The position numbers were made by a program, and so were the translations under genes. A DNA stretch of 56,050 nucleotides, taken from the NCBI GenBank assembly GCA_020639095.1, contig JACKHH010000024.1, forward strand, positions 1 through 56,050, read 5' to 3'. Below are positions 25,109 through 33,576 of the stretch, in pieces; the stretch's first letter is position 1, and each line of letters opens with the position of its first letter. This DNA is from Phycisphaerales bacterium. Lineage in GTDB: Bacteria > Planctomycetota > Phycisphaerae > UBA1845. Below the pieces are notes generated by a model. It had not been told where the DNA came from, made no database searches, and worked only from the letters and a program-made list of their open reading frames with translations.

Positions 25109-25818
25109 GGCACGGACTCCTGCAACATTTACGCGGCGTTGAGTGATTCTGTGACACCTGCGGACATGTCAACGTGACGGCTATCGTGTCGCTGAATTTC
25201 ATCGGCGGTGCGTCCGTGTGCGGTTAGGTAGGATGCCCGCAAGGCGCAGCAAGGCGGATGTTCAGCTCGACGCGACGTTGTCGGATGCTGTTCAAGCGTT
25301 GTTGACCGGTTGGGCGATGACCATCGCGCGGCGCGACGGCGGTTGCGGCGGGCGCGCACGCGCTCACAGCGTACGCGCGGACCACGCTTGCGTTCCACGG
25401 TTGTGAACGATGACGCTCCGCCGGCTCCGAAATCCGTCACATCGATACGTGGCACAGGTCAAGGTTTCAATTGCAGGTGAACGCGAAAAGGTGGGAGCGG
25501 GTTTCCCACAACGGAAGATTCCAGGCTGGACGAACCGCGCGAGGTCGCAGCTCGCGCGCAGCCGTCGCCGGCGCACTCGGGTGCGAAGAAGCGTGTGTCC
25601 GACAAGTTGGCATCGCCGAAGTGGTCCAAGTCGAATGGTCCGCAGCCGGTAAACGCGGGCGCAGTTGGGGGAGTATTGGGGCAGGTTGACGTATCAGATA
25701 AGTAAGCCTGACCCCCTTAATCTTCCCCCTTAATCTTCGAGGTTGGTACAATTTTGGGCAATTGGCCGTGGCGGCGGGCGAATCTGGAATGACTCGCCTG
25801 ACGTGCGAGCGCGGTGGG
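25109..25818. other. 710-base gap without a convincing gene
   Basis: Only short, Arg/Pro-rich frames on both strands with no start signals. One hairpin, GTGGGA-gcgggtt-TCCCAC, lies near 25490. Two direct copies of CCCCCTTAATCTT occur near 25710-25738. No RNA gene was recognised. It may be a decayed region, or it may hold the kinase operon promoter (right after 25108 on the minus strand). Confidence 0.4.
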
Positions 25819-26445
25819 CTAGGTACGCTTTGTTCTGGCCTTCTTCGATGCGGCCTTTTTCGACGCGACCTTCTTCGACGCGGCCTTCTTCTTCGCGGCC
25901 TTCTTCTTCGCGGTTTTCTTCACGGGGGATTTCTTTGCCTCGGTTTTCTTGCCGGTTGCTTTGGCTGCTTTCTGCTTGGCAGTCGTGGGTCTGGATTTCT
26001 TGATCGCCGATTCGTAGAAGGCGATGTACTTCTTCACCGGCACGCGTTTGATCACCTGACCGATCACGCTTAGCGGGATGTCGTCGAGCTTCTTGAAGCG
26101 TACGCACGACTTGCCCATGTCGAGCTTCTTGCCGGTTTTCGCCCAGGCTTCGCGGAACCAGGCTTCGGTTTCGGGGTGGCCATAGCAACACATGAGGTAG
26201 ATCGCCATGTGGTTTTTCTGCGATGCAAGGCTGGCGAAGGGCAGCGGCTGCTTGGGGTCGCAGTGATAACCGTCCGGGTAGATGCTGTGCGGGACGTAGT
26301 ATCCGATCATGCCGTACGTCATGCCTTCCTCGTAACCTTTGGGCAGGTTTTTGCGGATGACGTCGCGAACGGTGCTGATGGCTTCGCGGCGATCGGGCGG
26401 AAGTTCAGCGAGGTACTGGTCGACCGTACTTGCTTTGCTTTGCAT
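25819..26445 (-). CDS. DUF1801-domain protein with histone H1-like Lys/Ala tail
   Basis: 208 residues from the ATG at 26445. Residues 1-140 are a DUF1801 (YdhG/YjbR-related) domain: TVDQYLAELPPDRREAI, GYEEGMTYGMIGY, FASLASQKNHMAIYL and DMGKSCVRFKKLDDIPL. After about residue 155 the sequence changes to a Lys/Ala/Ser repeat tail (AKKKAAKKKAASKK and similar) that ends ARTKRT, like the C-terminal tail of histone H1 or bacterial H1-like proteins. The combination suggests nucleic-acid or polyanion binding, as an inference. The domain's own biochemical role is not known. The alternative start at 26502 adds 19 non-homologous residues. Confidence 0.8.
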   Translation of the reverse strand: MQSKASTVDQYLAELPPDRREAISTVRDVIRKNLPKGYEEGMTYGMIGYYVPHSIYPDGYHCDPKQPLPFASLASQKNHMAIYLMCCYGHPETEAWFREAWAKTGKKLDMGKSCVRFKKLDDIPLSVIGQVIKRVPVKKYIAFYESAIKKSRPTTAKQKAAKATGKKTEAKKSPVKKTAKKKAAKKKAASKKVASKKAASKKARTKRT

Positions 26446-26521
26446 GGGGGCATGGTAGCGGCACGGGCGTGCGTGCGTCCATGGGAAATCACACGGGTTC
26501 ATGAGGATTGCCCGTAGCTAC

Positions 26522-26620
26522 GGGTGGCACGGTCTCGCGCAGCGAGGCCGTGGTCTCTCGCCTTTGCATGACATCAGTCTTGCGGCGACCACGGCCTGAC
26601 TTCGTCAGACCGTGCCACCC
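26522..26620. repeat. Palindromic inverted pair, family D
   Basis: Left arm GGGTGGCACGGTCTCGC and right arm AGACCGTGCCACCC are inverted copies; each arm also folds (CACGG-tctcgcgcagcgagg-CCGTG). Single arms of the same family lie at 37579-37610 and 46730-46761. It occupies the gap before the VOC gene. Confidence 0.75.
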
Positions 26621-26647
26621 GGTGTGTCGAGCGCATGCGTTTTTCGT

Positions 26648-26677
26648 CCGCTCCCTCACAGTCGCGGCTCGGATTGG
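26648..26677 (-). repeat. Dispersed repeat, family C (reverse orientation)
   Basis: CCGCTCCCTCACAGTCGCGG then CTCGGATTGG, the reverse complement of the element at 36415. Confidence 0.7.
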
Positions 26678-26760
26678 GGTGCATCGCGGCGTGCCACCTG
26701 TATTCGCCGCGGAATTCGATTGCGTTGCGGTGGGCCGGTTGGGGTTGTAGGCTGCCGGCC

Positions 26761-27189
26761 ATGTCGAACGCACCTTGTCAACGCATTGCCCAGTTTGCCG
26801 TTACGGTTCGCGAATACGATGAAGCCATCGCGTTCTATGTTGACGTGCTGGGATTCTCGCTGGTTGAGGATACGGACTTGGGCGGCGGGAAGCGCTGGGT
26901 TCGGGTTCAGCCGCCAGGGTCTAGCGGGGCTGGGATTCTGCTCGCGCGGGCTGTGGGGCAGGAACAACTCGCCAGCGTCGGAAACCAGACGGGCGGGCGC
27001 GTGTTCATCTTCCTGGAGACGGACAATTTCGTTCGCGACTACGATCGACTCGTGGCGCGCGGGGTGACGTTTGTTCGGCCGCCAACGGAGGAGCCTTTCG
27101 GTACTGTGGCGGTGTTTGAAGATTTGTACGGCAACAAGTTTGATCTGATCGAGCGGCGCGCGTCGGCGCATGACGCGGCGGGCGCGTAG
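26761..27189 (+). CDS. VOC (glyoxalase/dioxygenase) superfamily protein
   Basis: 142 residues, the size of one vicinal-oxygen-chelate module pair. Hallmarks: the first strand FAVTVREYDEAIAFYVDVLGF, WVRVQPPG in the middle, and VFEDLYGNKFDLIERR, where the Glu could be a metal ligand. The metal and substrate are unknown; resistance to small electrophiles or a lyase role are both common in the family. It is followed after 10 bases by the amidase gene, so the two may share a transcript. The start at 26761 gives a normal VOC N-terminus. Confidence 0.85.
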   Translation: MSNAPCQRIAQFAVTVREYDEAIAFYVDVLGFSLVEDTDLGGGKRWVRVQPPGSSGAGILLARAVGQEQLASVGNQTGGRVFIFLETDNFVRDYDRLVARGVTFVRPPTEEPFGTVAVFEDLYGNKFDLIERRASAHDAAGA

Positions 27190-27199
27190 GGAGTACCTC

Positions 27200-27838
27200 A
27201 TGTCGATGCAGCGGCGATGGTTCGGGATGGCGGTGGTGGCGGGTAGTCTGTTTGCCGTGACGGGTTGTGCGCATGATCGAATTCCCAATGTGCAGATCAC
27301 CCCGCGCAGCGAATGGGCGAAGGCTGAGCCCGTCGCGGAGCGTTTGCACACGCACACGCCGAAGTATCTGACGGTGCACCACGCGGGCGTGAAGGATGAC
27401 GGGCTGGTGCCGGGCGATGAGCAGATGCGCCGGCTTTACACGTTCAGCGTGAACGAGAAGCCGTGGGGCGACGTGCCCTATCACTACGTGATTGACCGGC
27501 GGGGGAAGGTGTTCGAGGGGCGCCTGACAAAGTTCGCACCGGACACGAACACGGGCTACGACGTGAACGGACACATTTGCGTCTGCGTGAAGGGCGACCT
27601 GACGACCCAGCCACTCCTTGAGGCGCAGTATCGTTCGCTGGTTGATCTGCTGGTGAAGCTGGCGGCGGAATACGACATTCCGGATTCGCGCGTCGCGGGC
27701 CATATGGATTACTCGCCGGGAAAGACGGATTGTCCGGGCGTGCTCGAGCAGTACATCAAGGACGGAACGCTGCTGCGCGACATGGCTGCGGTTCGTGGCG
27801 GACACACTTTCACATTCGAGGCGAAGACCATGCCATAG
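27200..27838 (+). CDS. N-acetylmuramoyl-L-alanine amidase lipoprotein
   Basis: 212 residues. A signal with lipobox FAVTGC (C23) is followed by an amidase_2/PGRP-type zinc amidase domain. The zinc ligands would be H60 or H61 (YLTVHHAG), an HMDYSP-type His near 169 and the Cys of KTDCPG near 177. The fold is supported by WGDVPYHYVIDRRGKVFEGR and DVNGHICVCVKGDL. It cleaves the amide bond between MurNAc and the stem peptide, in the periplasm or at the outer membrane. The ATG at 27200 follows AGGGAG at the right distance, 10 bases after the VOC stop. Confidence 0.9.
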   Translation: MSMQRRWFGMAVVAGSLFAVTGCAHDRIPNVQITPRSEWAKAEPVAERLHTHTPKYLTVHHAGVKDDGLVPGDEQMRRLYTFSVNEKPWGDVPYHYVIDRRGKVFEGRLTKFAPDTNTGYDVNGHICVCVKGDLTTQPLLEAQYRSLVDLLVKLAAEYDIPDSRVAGHMDYSPGKTDCPGVLEQYIKDGTLLRDMAAVRGGHTFTFEAKTMP

Positions 27839-28149
27839 GGGTTTCACGCAATTTGTTTCCGCGCTCAGTGTTTGTGATGACTGGGCGAGCGGATCATCGC
27901 GGATACATCTGAAGCTTTCGCAAAAGCTAGGCTTTACATATCTCTAATCTGGCAGGCCAATTCACCGGTTGAGCATTGACTCTCCCATGCGAATTTGGGA
28001 CGATCAGCGGCAAGCATCGGGTGTGGAGTTGGCATCACTGCGCAATTCTCCTGGGAAGCTATGCAAGCGAAGGATCGCGGACGCGTGATAAAGCGGGCGG
28101 TCCTTGCCAGGATTGACGCGGGTGCCGTAACTTTCGGGAGCTGCCAGGG
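27839..28149. other. 311-base gap, no gene recognised
   Basis: No frame with a plausible product. A TTGACT near 27978 is followed 17 bases later by GACGAT, a weak promoter candidate that would give a leader of about 150 bases for the next gene. No terminator was found after the amidase gene. Confidence 0.3.
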
Positions 28150-28620
28150 ATGGTTAGGCCCCTATTCTGGTTGATGTTGTCGCTTGTGCTCGGGACGACT
28201 GCGCCCACGTGCGATCAAGGCGGCAATTCCACGCCCACACCGGACATGACGTCAAACGGTGAAGGCAACGCCTCAGGCGATGCCGCGCTGGCACCGGGTA
28301 CCTGGGGTGGCGACGGCATACGTTTGGTCGTGCGTGAGGACGGCGCCGATTTCGAATTCGATTGCGCGATGGGCGAAACAGCCGATCCGATCAAGACGGA
28401 TGCGGATGGTGCCTTTGCCAATGCCGGCGAGTACACCCGCGAACAGGGCGGGCCGGTTTCGGTCGACGACCCTCCGCTGCCATCGCTGGCGGCGGAATAT
28501 CGCGGAACCGTAACCGGTGATGTGATGCGGTTGACCATCACGCTCACGGCGACGGATGAGCAGATCGGGCCGTTCGAACTGGAGAAGGACAAACAGGCTC
28601 AGCTTGAGAAGTGTCTGTAG
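28150..28620 (+). CDS. Small exported protein, widespread family of unknown function
   Basis: 156 residues. A signal-like start (PLFWLMLSLVLGTTAPTC) is followed by a low-complexity linker rich in Thr, Pro, Asn and Gly to about residue 45. Then comes a compact domain: APGTWGGDGIRLVVREDGAD, FEFDCAMG, FANAGEYTREQGGPVSV, a YRGTVTGDVMRLTITL strand, and the end LEKCL. I recognise this domain shape as a common secreted domain with paired Cys and no known function. The TC at the signal end might be a weak lipobox. It is followed after 109 bases by the very large secreted protein, so a linked role is possible. Confidence 0.75.
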   Translation: MVRPLFWLMLSLVLGTTAPTCDQGGNSTPTPDMTSNGEGNASGDAALAPGTWGGDGIRLVVREDGADFEFDCAMGETADPIKTDADGAFANAGEYTREQGGPVSVDDPPLPSLAAEYRGTVTGDVMRLTITLTATDEQIGPFELEKDKQAQLEKCL

Positions 28621-28729
28621 CGTGCTGTGCCTGCGGCTGTGTAGAAATCGTATCGGCGATCCTGAAGGGTCGATCCGATGGGGGATATCGCAACATACCT
28701 ATGCGACGACAGAGGGGAAAGGTAATCCG

Positions 28730-31700
28730 ATGATATGCAGACAGGGGACACGCGGAGCCGCTATGCAACAGCGTACGCTGCTGATCGGTCGTCGTTCGAT
28801 TGCTGAATTGATCGTGCAGGTGACTTTGGCGGTGGGGCTGGTGGTTGCCCTGCCGGCGCGTGCGGAAGACCAGCCGAGCACGCCGCAGTCGGTACCGTAC
28901 TCGCACGAACTTCCGCGTTCGATCGATCGCAGCCCGGCGGTCACGGAATTCGGCGGGCCGCAGTATCGGCTGACGTCGATACCTTTGAACTTCCTGGGCA
29001 GCCAGTTCAACGTGGACAGCGGTTTCTTCCCGCCGGATACGATGGGCGCGGTTGGGCCCGATCATATCGTGGAACTGATCAACGGTCGGTACGACGTCTA
29101 CCAGAAGTCCACCGGAATCGAAGTGGAAACGCAATCGTTGGTTGGTTTCTTCGTGACGAAGGTGGGACTCGCGTCACCGCCGGTCAACAGTTGCGTCGCC
29201 GACGTGTGTACGCTTTCAGGCGCGGACTGCTCCGTCAACGCTTGCCGCGCCAATACGATCGTCGATCCACGCATTGTATTTGATCCGAGGACCAACCGGT
29301 GGTTTGCGGTCGGCATCGATCTGTTCAGCAACAACAACATTTACGTGGCGCGTTCGGACACCGATGATCCCACGGGCGATTGGGACGGCGTGCGGTTTGC
29401 GGCTGACACGGTAGGCGGGGGCGATGAATTCCACGACTATCCGACGATGTCCGTTGACGCGGATGGTTTATTCATTTGCACGCAGGACTTCAACGGACCG
29501 GGCAATGAGTCGTGCTATTCGATTCCCAAAGCCGACCTGCTGCTCGCTGTGCCCAGCGTTGCGAACATGACGCGCTTCGAAGCGACGCCCGCGAATCTGC
29601 CCACGGTTGACGGCAGCATTCAGGCCGCGCTGGGATTCGGGCCGTCCGATGGACACGTTCCGATTCTGGGAACATCGGGCGGATCGCTGATTCGCGGAAA
29701 CATCAATGGGGCGAACGCTGCTGGTGCGACGTTGAGCGCAACGGTAGGGATCACCGGTGACCCGGGGCACGCAAGTCCTCCCGCGGCGCGCCAGCCGCAT
29801 CCAAATGATCCCAGCGTGACGCTTGAGAACGTCGCGCCGCGCTTCGTCGCGAACGTATTTGAGTTGGGCGACAGCCTTTGGGCCGTGCATTCGGTGCAGG
29901 GCAGCGGAAGCAACGCCGCGCTGCGTTGGTATGAGATCGACGAAACCACCAATACCGTTCTGCAAACCGGTTTGATTGAAAACACCGACGAGGACTATCA
30001 CGAGCCGTCAATCGTGGCGAGCCCGCTCGGCGACGTGGTCATCGGGTACACCTGTTCGGGCCCGAATCTTGCGCCGAGTTCGTGCGTTTCGGTTGGCGAG
30101 ACGAACGCGGGCACGACGACTTTCGCGGCGCGCACCATCCTGCAAACCGGTGCGGGGCACTACTTCCAGGACGGCGGGACGGGGCGCAACCGTTGGGGCG
30201 ACTACAGCGCGACGGTGATCGACCCGACGAACCCGTGCGCGTTCTGGACGTTCCAGGAGATTGTTGCGGTGAGCGCCGTCGGTGATGTGGGACCGGACCC
30301 GCGCAGCCCTGGCGGTGCGTGGGGCGTGCAGATCACGCAGATCTGCACGGACGATGAAGACCCCATGGTTTCCGGGTTTGTCGCGACTCCCGGCAACGTT
30401 GACACGAACTGCATGTACGAGGTGCCGTTCAGCGCGACGGTCACGGACAATTGCAGCATCAGTTCGGGGAACGTGCAGGCGGGGTCTTCGCTGGTTTCGG
30501 GAAGCGCGACGGTCGGCTCGCCGTTCTTCACGGCAACCCAAAATGGTATTGATCAGGTGGATATCTCCGGGTACCTGATGGTGACGGACCTGACGACGCC
30601 AACGGCGACGATCGAAATCCAGTTGATGGCGACGGACAACTGCGACAGCACGGGTCTGTTCAGCATTCAGGTTGACGTGGCAGATATCATTCCGCCGCAA
30701 ATCGAGCCCGCCATATTCGATTCGAACGGTCCGTACGAGATGAGCGCGGACTGTACGACGACGATTGGGTTTAGCATTACGATGACCGACAACTGCTGCG
30801 TGGATACCAATGCAATCACGGTGACGCCGGTGTTGCCGGGCAACGTGACGCTGGCCAACCTGTCCTACGTGCTGAACGTGATCAGCGTCGACGAGGTCGA
30901 GGTGGTCGGGCAGATGATTCTTCAGGATCTGATGCAGACTGCACCGCCCAACGACGGTTGCATCACGGAGGTCGGGCTGCAAGCTGGAGTGTTCGATTGT
31001 GCCGGGAACTCGGCGCAGGGGCTTGTCGGCACGAACAGCGTGGTCGATGTGACACCGCCTGAGCTCACGTGTCCCGAGGATGTGGTTTACGATCGCGGTC
31101 TGGTGCAGTGTCCGCCGTTGACACCGGCGCAGTGGTTGGCGAGCGCGATGGCGACGGACAACTGCTCGATACCGATGATTACGAACGACGCGGATTCCGT
31201 AGGTTTGCCGTGCGGCGGGTTCCCGTGCGATGGCGACAACTTTGTCACGTTCACCGCGGTGGATGAATGCGGAAACGTGTCGACTTGCGGTGCAACATTG
31301 ACCGTGGTGCCGCGGCATCCGGGTTGGAACAACGTGGATGTGGGGATCAATCTCACGTCGCACCAGCCAACGTATTGGTCGGCGCTCAGCGGCAATCCCG
31401 CGGGCGTGACGAATTTCCCGATTCTCGATCCGGGCTGTCTGCCGGGCCGCAAAGCCACCGACGGCAGCGGCGATCGCGTGCTGCGCGGGTACATCGTCGC
31501 CTGGGCGGTGGACAACAACGGCGTGGAGATTCGCTGGAACCACCTGAAGGGCGATGTCGTGATTGTCAATTACGACAAGGGCACCGCGTGGGAGTACACG
31601 ACGTACAGCTTCGCCGTGGTGAATGGAGCCGCCAATGGCGCGCCGACCGGTCTCACGCCGGGGCAGCTTGATCTCGACGGCATCGAGTATGACCGGGGCT

Positions 31701-32554
31701 ACGGCATGCTGCTGCTCGACTTCTATGCGTCGGGCGCGAGCCCGTTCGGCAGCCAATCGGCGCTGGACACTGACCTGACGTTGCTGCCGATCAGTGTCGA
31801 CTTGCGGCAGGAAACGACGGGTCCGGTGACGACCAAGGCGAGCTTCACCGTGTGGAACCAGAACGAGGTCAAGCTGACCGGGATGGATCGCTGCGTGACG
31901 TGTTGGGATCAGCAGCTTGTCAGTCTCTATGCCGATCCGAACTACTTCCTGCGTGGCAACCTCCAGACGGACAAGGGTAAAGCCCAGATCGTTGGCATCA
32001 ACAGCCAGTTGTGTGACTTCGACTACGACCCGGGCGACGTGTGTACGCAGAACGCGTTGGCGGCTGACCCGAATGCGAGCGGTGCCGATCCGGCCTGCGA
32101 TCCGCGCGATACTCTGAGTCAGGATGCGTCGTTGCTCGGTGTTGTCGCCAAGCAGATGGCGTTCACGCCGAACGGTCCGTATGACGCCGCGGGCATGAAC
32201 CTGATCGGTATGGGCTATCAGGATGCGTTGATTCGTGCGGACTTCGCCGGTGGCCCGCCGGACGAGCGTCCGGGCGACATCGGTGGTTCACGCACGCCGA
32301 CGCGTACCGGGCGGCAGGCTGGTGATTTGTCCGCAACGAACGCGGATGAGCCGGCAGCGTTGCTGGCGGCGAATGACCGTGGCAGCGCCAGCGAAAAGGG
32401 CAGTCTGCTGATCTTCCCAAAGGTGGAGCTGCGCTGGAACGCGCTGGGTGACACTTTGATCCAGGATACGTTCATCGATCTGACGAACGATTATCCGGGT
32501 GACGTTCACGTGCAGATGTACTTCATCAACGGCGATCCGATGATCGTGCCGTAG
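28730..32554 (+). CDS. Very large secreted multidomain protein with Ig-like DNC repeats
   Basis: 1274 residues. A signal segment (residues about 24-44, ending PARA) leads into an N-terminal region to about 535 that contains FPPDTMGAVGPDHIVELING, typical of secreted propeller-like proteins, and DPRIVFDPRTNRWFAVGID. Then come several Ig/HYR-like repeats marked by TDNC (TDNCSIS, TDNCDST, TDNCCVD, TDNCSIP), then a unique region with DNNGVEIRWNHLKGDVVIVN and a C-terminal part ending INGDPMIVP. It is probably exported; neither a dockerin tail nor an obvious membrane anchor is seen. Start 28730 follows GGGGAAAGG; ATG 28763 is an alternative. A strong terminator follows at 32582. Confidence 0.85.
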   Translation: MICRQGTRGAAMQQRTLLIGRRSIAELIVQVTLAVGLVVALPARAEDQPSTPQSVPYSHELPRSIDRSPAVTEFGGPQYRLTSIPLNFLGSQFNVDSGFFPPDTMGAVGPDHIVELINGRYDVYQKSTGIEVETQSLVGFFVTKVGLASPPVNSCVADVCTLSGADCSVNACRANTIVDPRIVFDPRTNRWFAVGIDLFSNNNIYVARSDTDDPTGDWDGVRFAADTVGGGDEFHDYPTMSVDADGLFICTQDFNGPGNESCYSIPKADLLLAVPSVANMTRFEATPANLPTVDGSIQAALGFGPSDGHVPILGTSGGSLIRGNINGANAAGATLSATVGITGDPGHASPPAARQPHPNDPSVTLENVAPRFVANVFELGDSLWAVHSVQGSGSNAALRWYEIDETTNTVLQTGLIENTDEDYHEPSIVASPLGDVVIGYTCSGPNLAPSSCVSVGETNAGTTTFAARTILQTGAGHYFQDGGTGRNRWGDYSATVIDPTNPCAFWTFQEIVAVSAVGDVGPDPRSPGGAWGVQITQICTDDEDPMVSGFVATPGNVDTNCMYEVPFSATVTDNCSISSGNVQAGSSLVSGSATVGSPFFTATQNGIDQVDISGYLMVTDLTTPTATIEIQLMATDNCDSTGLFSIQVDVADIIPPQIEPAIFDSNGPYEMSADCTTTIGFSITMTDNCCVDTNAITVTPVLPGNVTLANLSYVLNVISVDEVEVVGQMILQDLMQTAPPNDGCITEVGLQAGVFDCAGNSAQGLVGTNSVVDVTPPELTCPEDVVYDRGLVQCPPLTPAQWLASAMATDNCSIPMITNDADSVGLPCGGFPCDGDNFVTFTAVDECGNVSTCGATLTVVPRHPGWNNVDVGINLTSHQPTYWSALSGNPAGVTNFPILDPGCLPGRKATDGSGDRVLRGYIVAWAVDNNGVEIRWNHLKGDVVIVNYDKGTAWEYTTYSFAVVNGAANGAPTGLTPGQLDLDGIEYDRGYGMLLLDFYASGASPFGSQSALDTDLTLLPISVDLRQETTGPVTTKASFTVWNQNEVKLTGMDRCVTCWDQQLVSLYADPNYFLRGNLQTDKGKAQIVGINSQLCDFDYDPGDVCTQNALAADPNASGADPACDPRDTLSQDASLLGVVAKQMAFTPNGPYDAAGMNLIGMGYQDALIRADFAGGPPDERPGDIGGSRTPTRTGRQAGDLSATNADEPAALLAANDRGSASEKGSLLIFPKVELRWNALGDTLIQDTFIDLTNDYPGDVHVQMYFINGDPMIVP

Positions 32555-32581
32555 CCGGTGTGTAGGTAGGGGAATTTCAAG

Positions 32582-32620
32582 GCAGCACGGATTGGTTTTC
32601 CGATCCGTGCTGCTTTTTTT
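32582..32620 (+). terminator. Rho-independent terminator
   Basis: An 11-base perfect stem (GCAGCACGGAT with ATCCGTGCTGC), a 10-base loop and seven T residues, 27 bases after the stop of the large secreted protein. The clearest terminator in the window. Confidence 0.95.
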
Positions 32621-32644
32621 GCGCGATGTTGGGTGTCGAATCGC

Positions 32645-32699
32645 TACCCACGCCCGGAGGGCATGGGCCACCCGACCCAAAGGGTGTGGTCGCCCTGGC
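32645..32699. repeat. Palindrome-rich intergenic element, family I (single)
   Basis: GCCCGGAGGGC and ACCCAAAGGGT palindromes with flanking GGGCCACCC and CGCCCTGG. It has the look of the other elements, but no second copy is seen in this window. Confidence 0.4.
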
Positions 32700-33551
32700 T
32701 TAGTTTGCAATGGTCGAGGGGATGGTCGGTGCTTGTGTGCGGCGGGGCATGAAGCGGCGGAAACGCGGTGCCGCAGGTGGAGCGGTGTCGTCTTCTTCCG
32801 TTGATTGCGCTGCGATAATGTCGCGCCAGTTGAGCAGTTCGAGGCGTCCGTCGGTATGCTCGACGAGCGCGGTGCAATTCTCCGTCCAGTCGCCGCAGTT
32901 GCAGTACAGAATGCCGTCGCGTTCGAGCAGCGCGGGGCGGTGCGAGTGGCCGCAAACCACGCCATCAACCTCGTTGCGGAGAGCTTCCTCGACGAGCAGG
33001 TCCTCGTAGTTCTTCAAATGGCGAAACGCATTCTGCATTTTGCGTGCGACCGCAACCGACAGCCGCCATTCGCGCAGACCGAAAAGGCGGCGGATGAAGT
33101 TGACGACGTGGTTCAGGCGGATGAGGTGCTGGTGCGCGCCGTTGCAGAGCAGTGAAAACGCGCGGCGATGGCGGACCACCGCGTCGAATTCATCGCCGTG
33201 CGTGACCAGCAGCCGCTTGCCGTCCGCCGTCGTGTGGATGTCTCGCGTCTTCACTTCGATGTCGCCGAAGGTGAATCCGACAAAGCTGCGGAAGAACTCG
33301 TCGTGGTTGCCGGGGATGTAGACGATCTTCGCGCCCTTTCGGCTGCGTTTGAGCAGCTTGTGCATCACCTCGTTGTAGAGCTTCGGCCAATACCATTTTT
33401 TGCGCAGCGTCCACACGTCGATGATGTCGCCGACGAGGTAGAGGTAGTCGCACTTCATCTGGTCGAGGAACGAGTGTACGAGCTGGGCCTGCGATTCCAG
33501 CGAGGCGAGGTGCAGGTCGGAGATCCACACGCTGCGATAAAAGGTGCTCAT
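32700..33551 (-). CDS. LpxH-like UDP-2,3-diacylglucosamine diphosphatase / calcineurin-like phosphoesterase
   Basis: 283 residues. A metallophosphoesterase with SDLHL (D12, H14), VGDIIDVW (D42), PGNHDE (N82, H83), VTHGDEFD (H118) and GHSHRPALL late. This is the LpxH group rather than LpxG or LpxI. LpxH removes UMP from UDP-2,3-diacylglucosamine in lipid A synthesis. Close relatives in this branch may instead act on other lipids. It is the second gene of a pair with a glycosyltransferase 25 bases upstream, an association seen in other genomes. The C-terminal 30 residues are Pro/Ala/Arg-rich and atypical. Confidence 0.85.
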   Translation of the reverse strand: MSTFYRSVWISDLHLASLESQAQLVHSFLDQMKCDYLYLVGDIIDVWTLRKKWYWPKLYNEVMHKLLKRSRKGAKIVYIPGNHDEFFRSFVGFTFGDIEVKTRDIHTTADGKRLLVTHGDEFDAVVRHRRAFSLLCNGAHQHLIRLNHVVNFIRRLFGLREWRLSVAVARKMQNAFRHLKNYEDLLVEEALRNEVDGVVCGHSHRPALLERDGILYCNCGDWTENCTALVEHTDGRLELLNWRDIIAAQSTEEDDTAPPAAPRFRRFMPRRTQAPTIPSTIAN

Positions 33552-33576
33552 GGCCAGATGTTCTCTCGACGTCGAC

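Noticed and set aside
30008..31756. 582-residue minus-strand frame opposite the large secreted protein
   Set aside because: A shadow caused by high GC; no start signal and an Arg-rich product.
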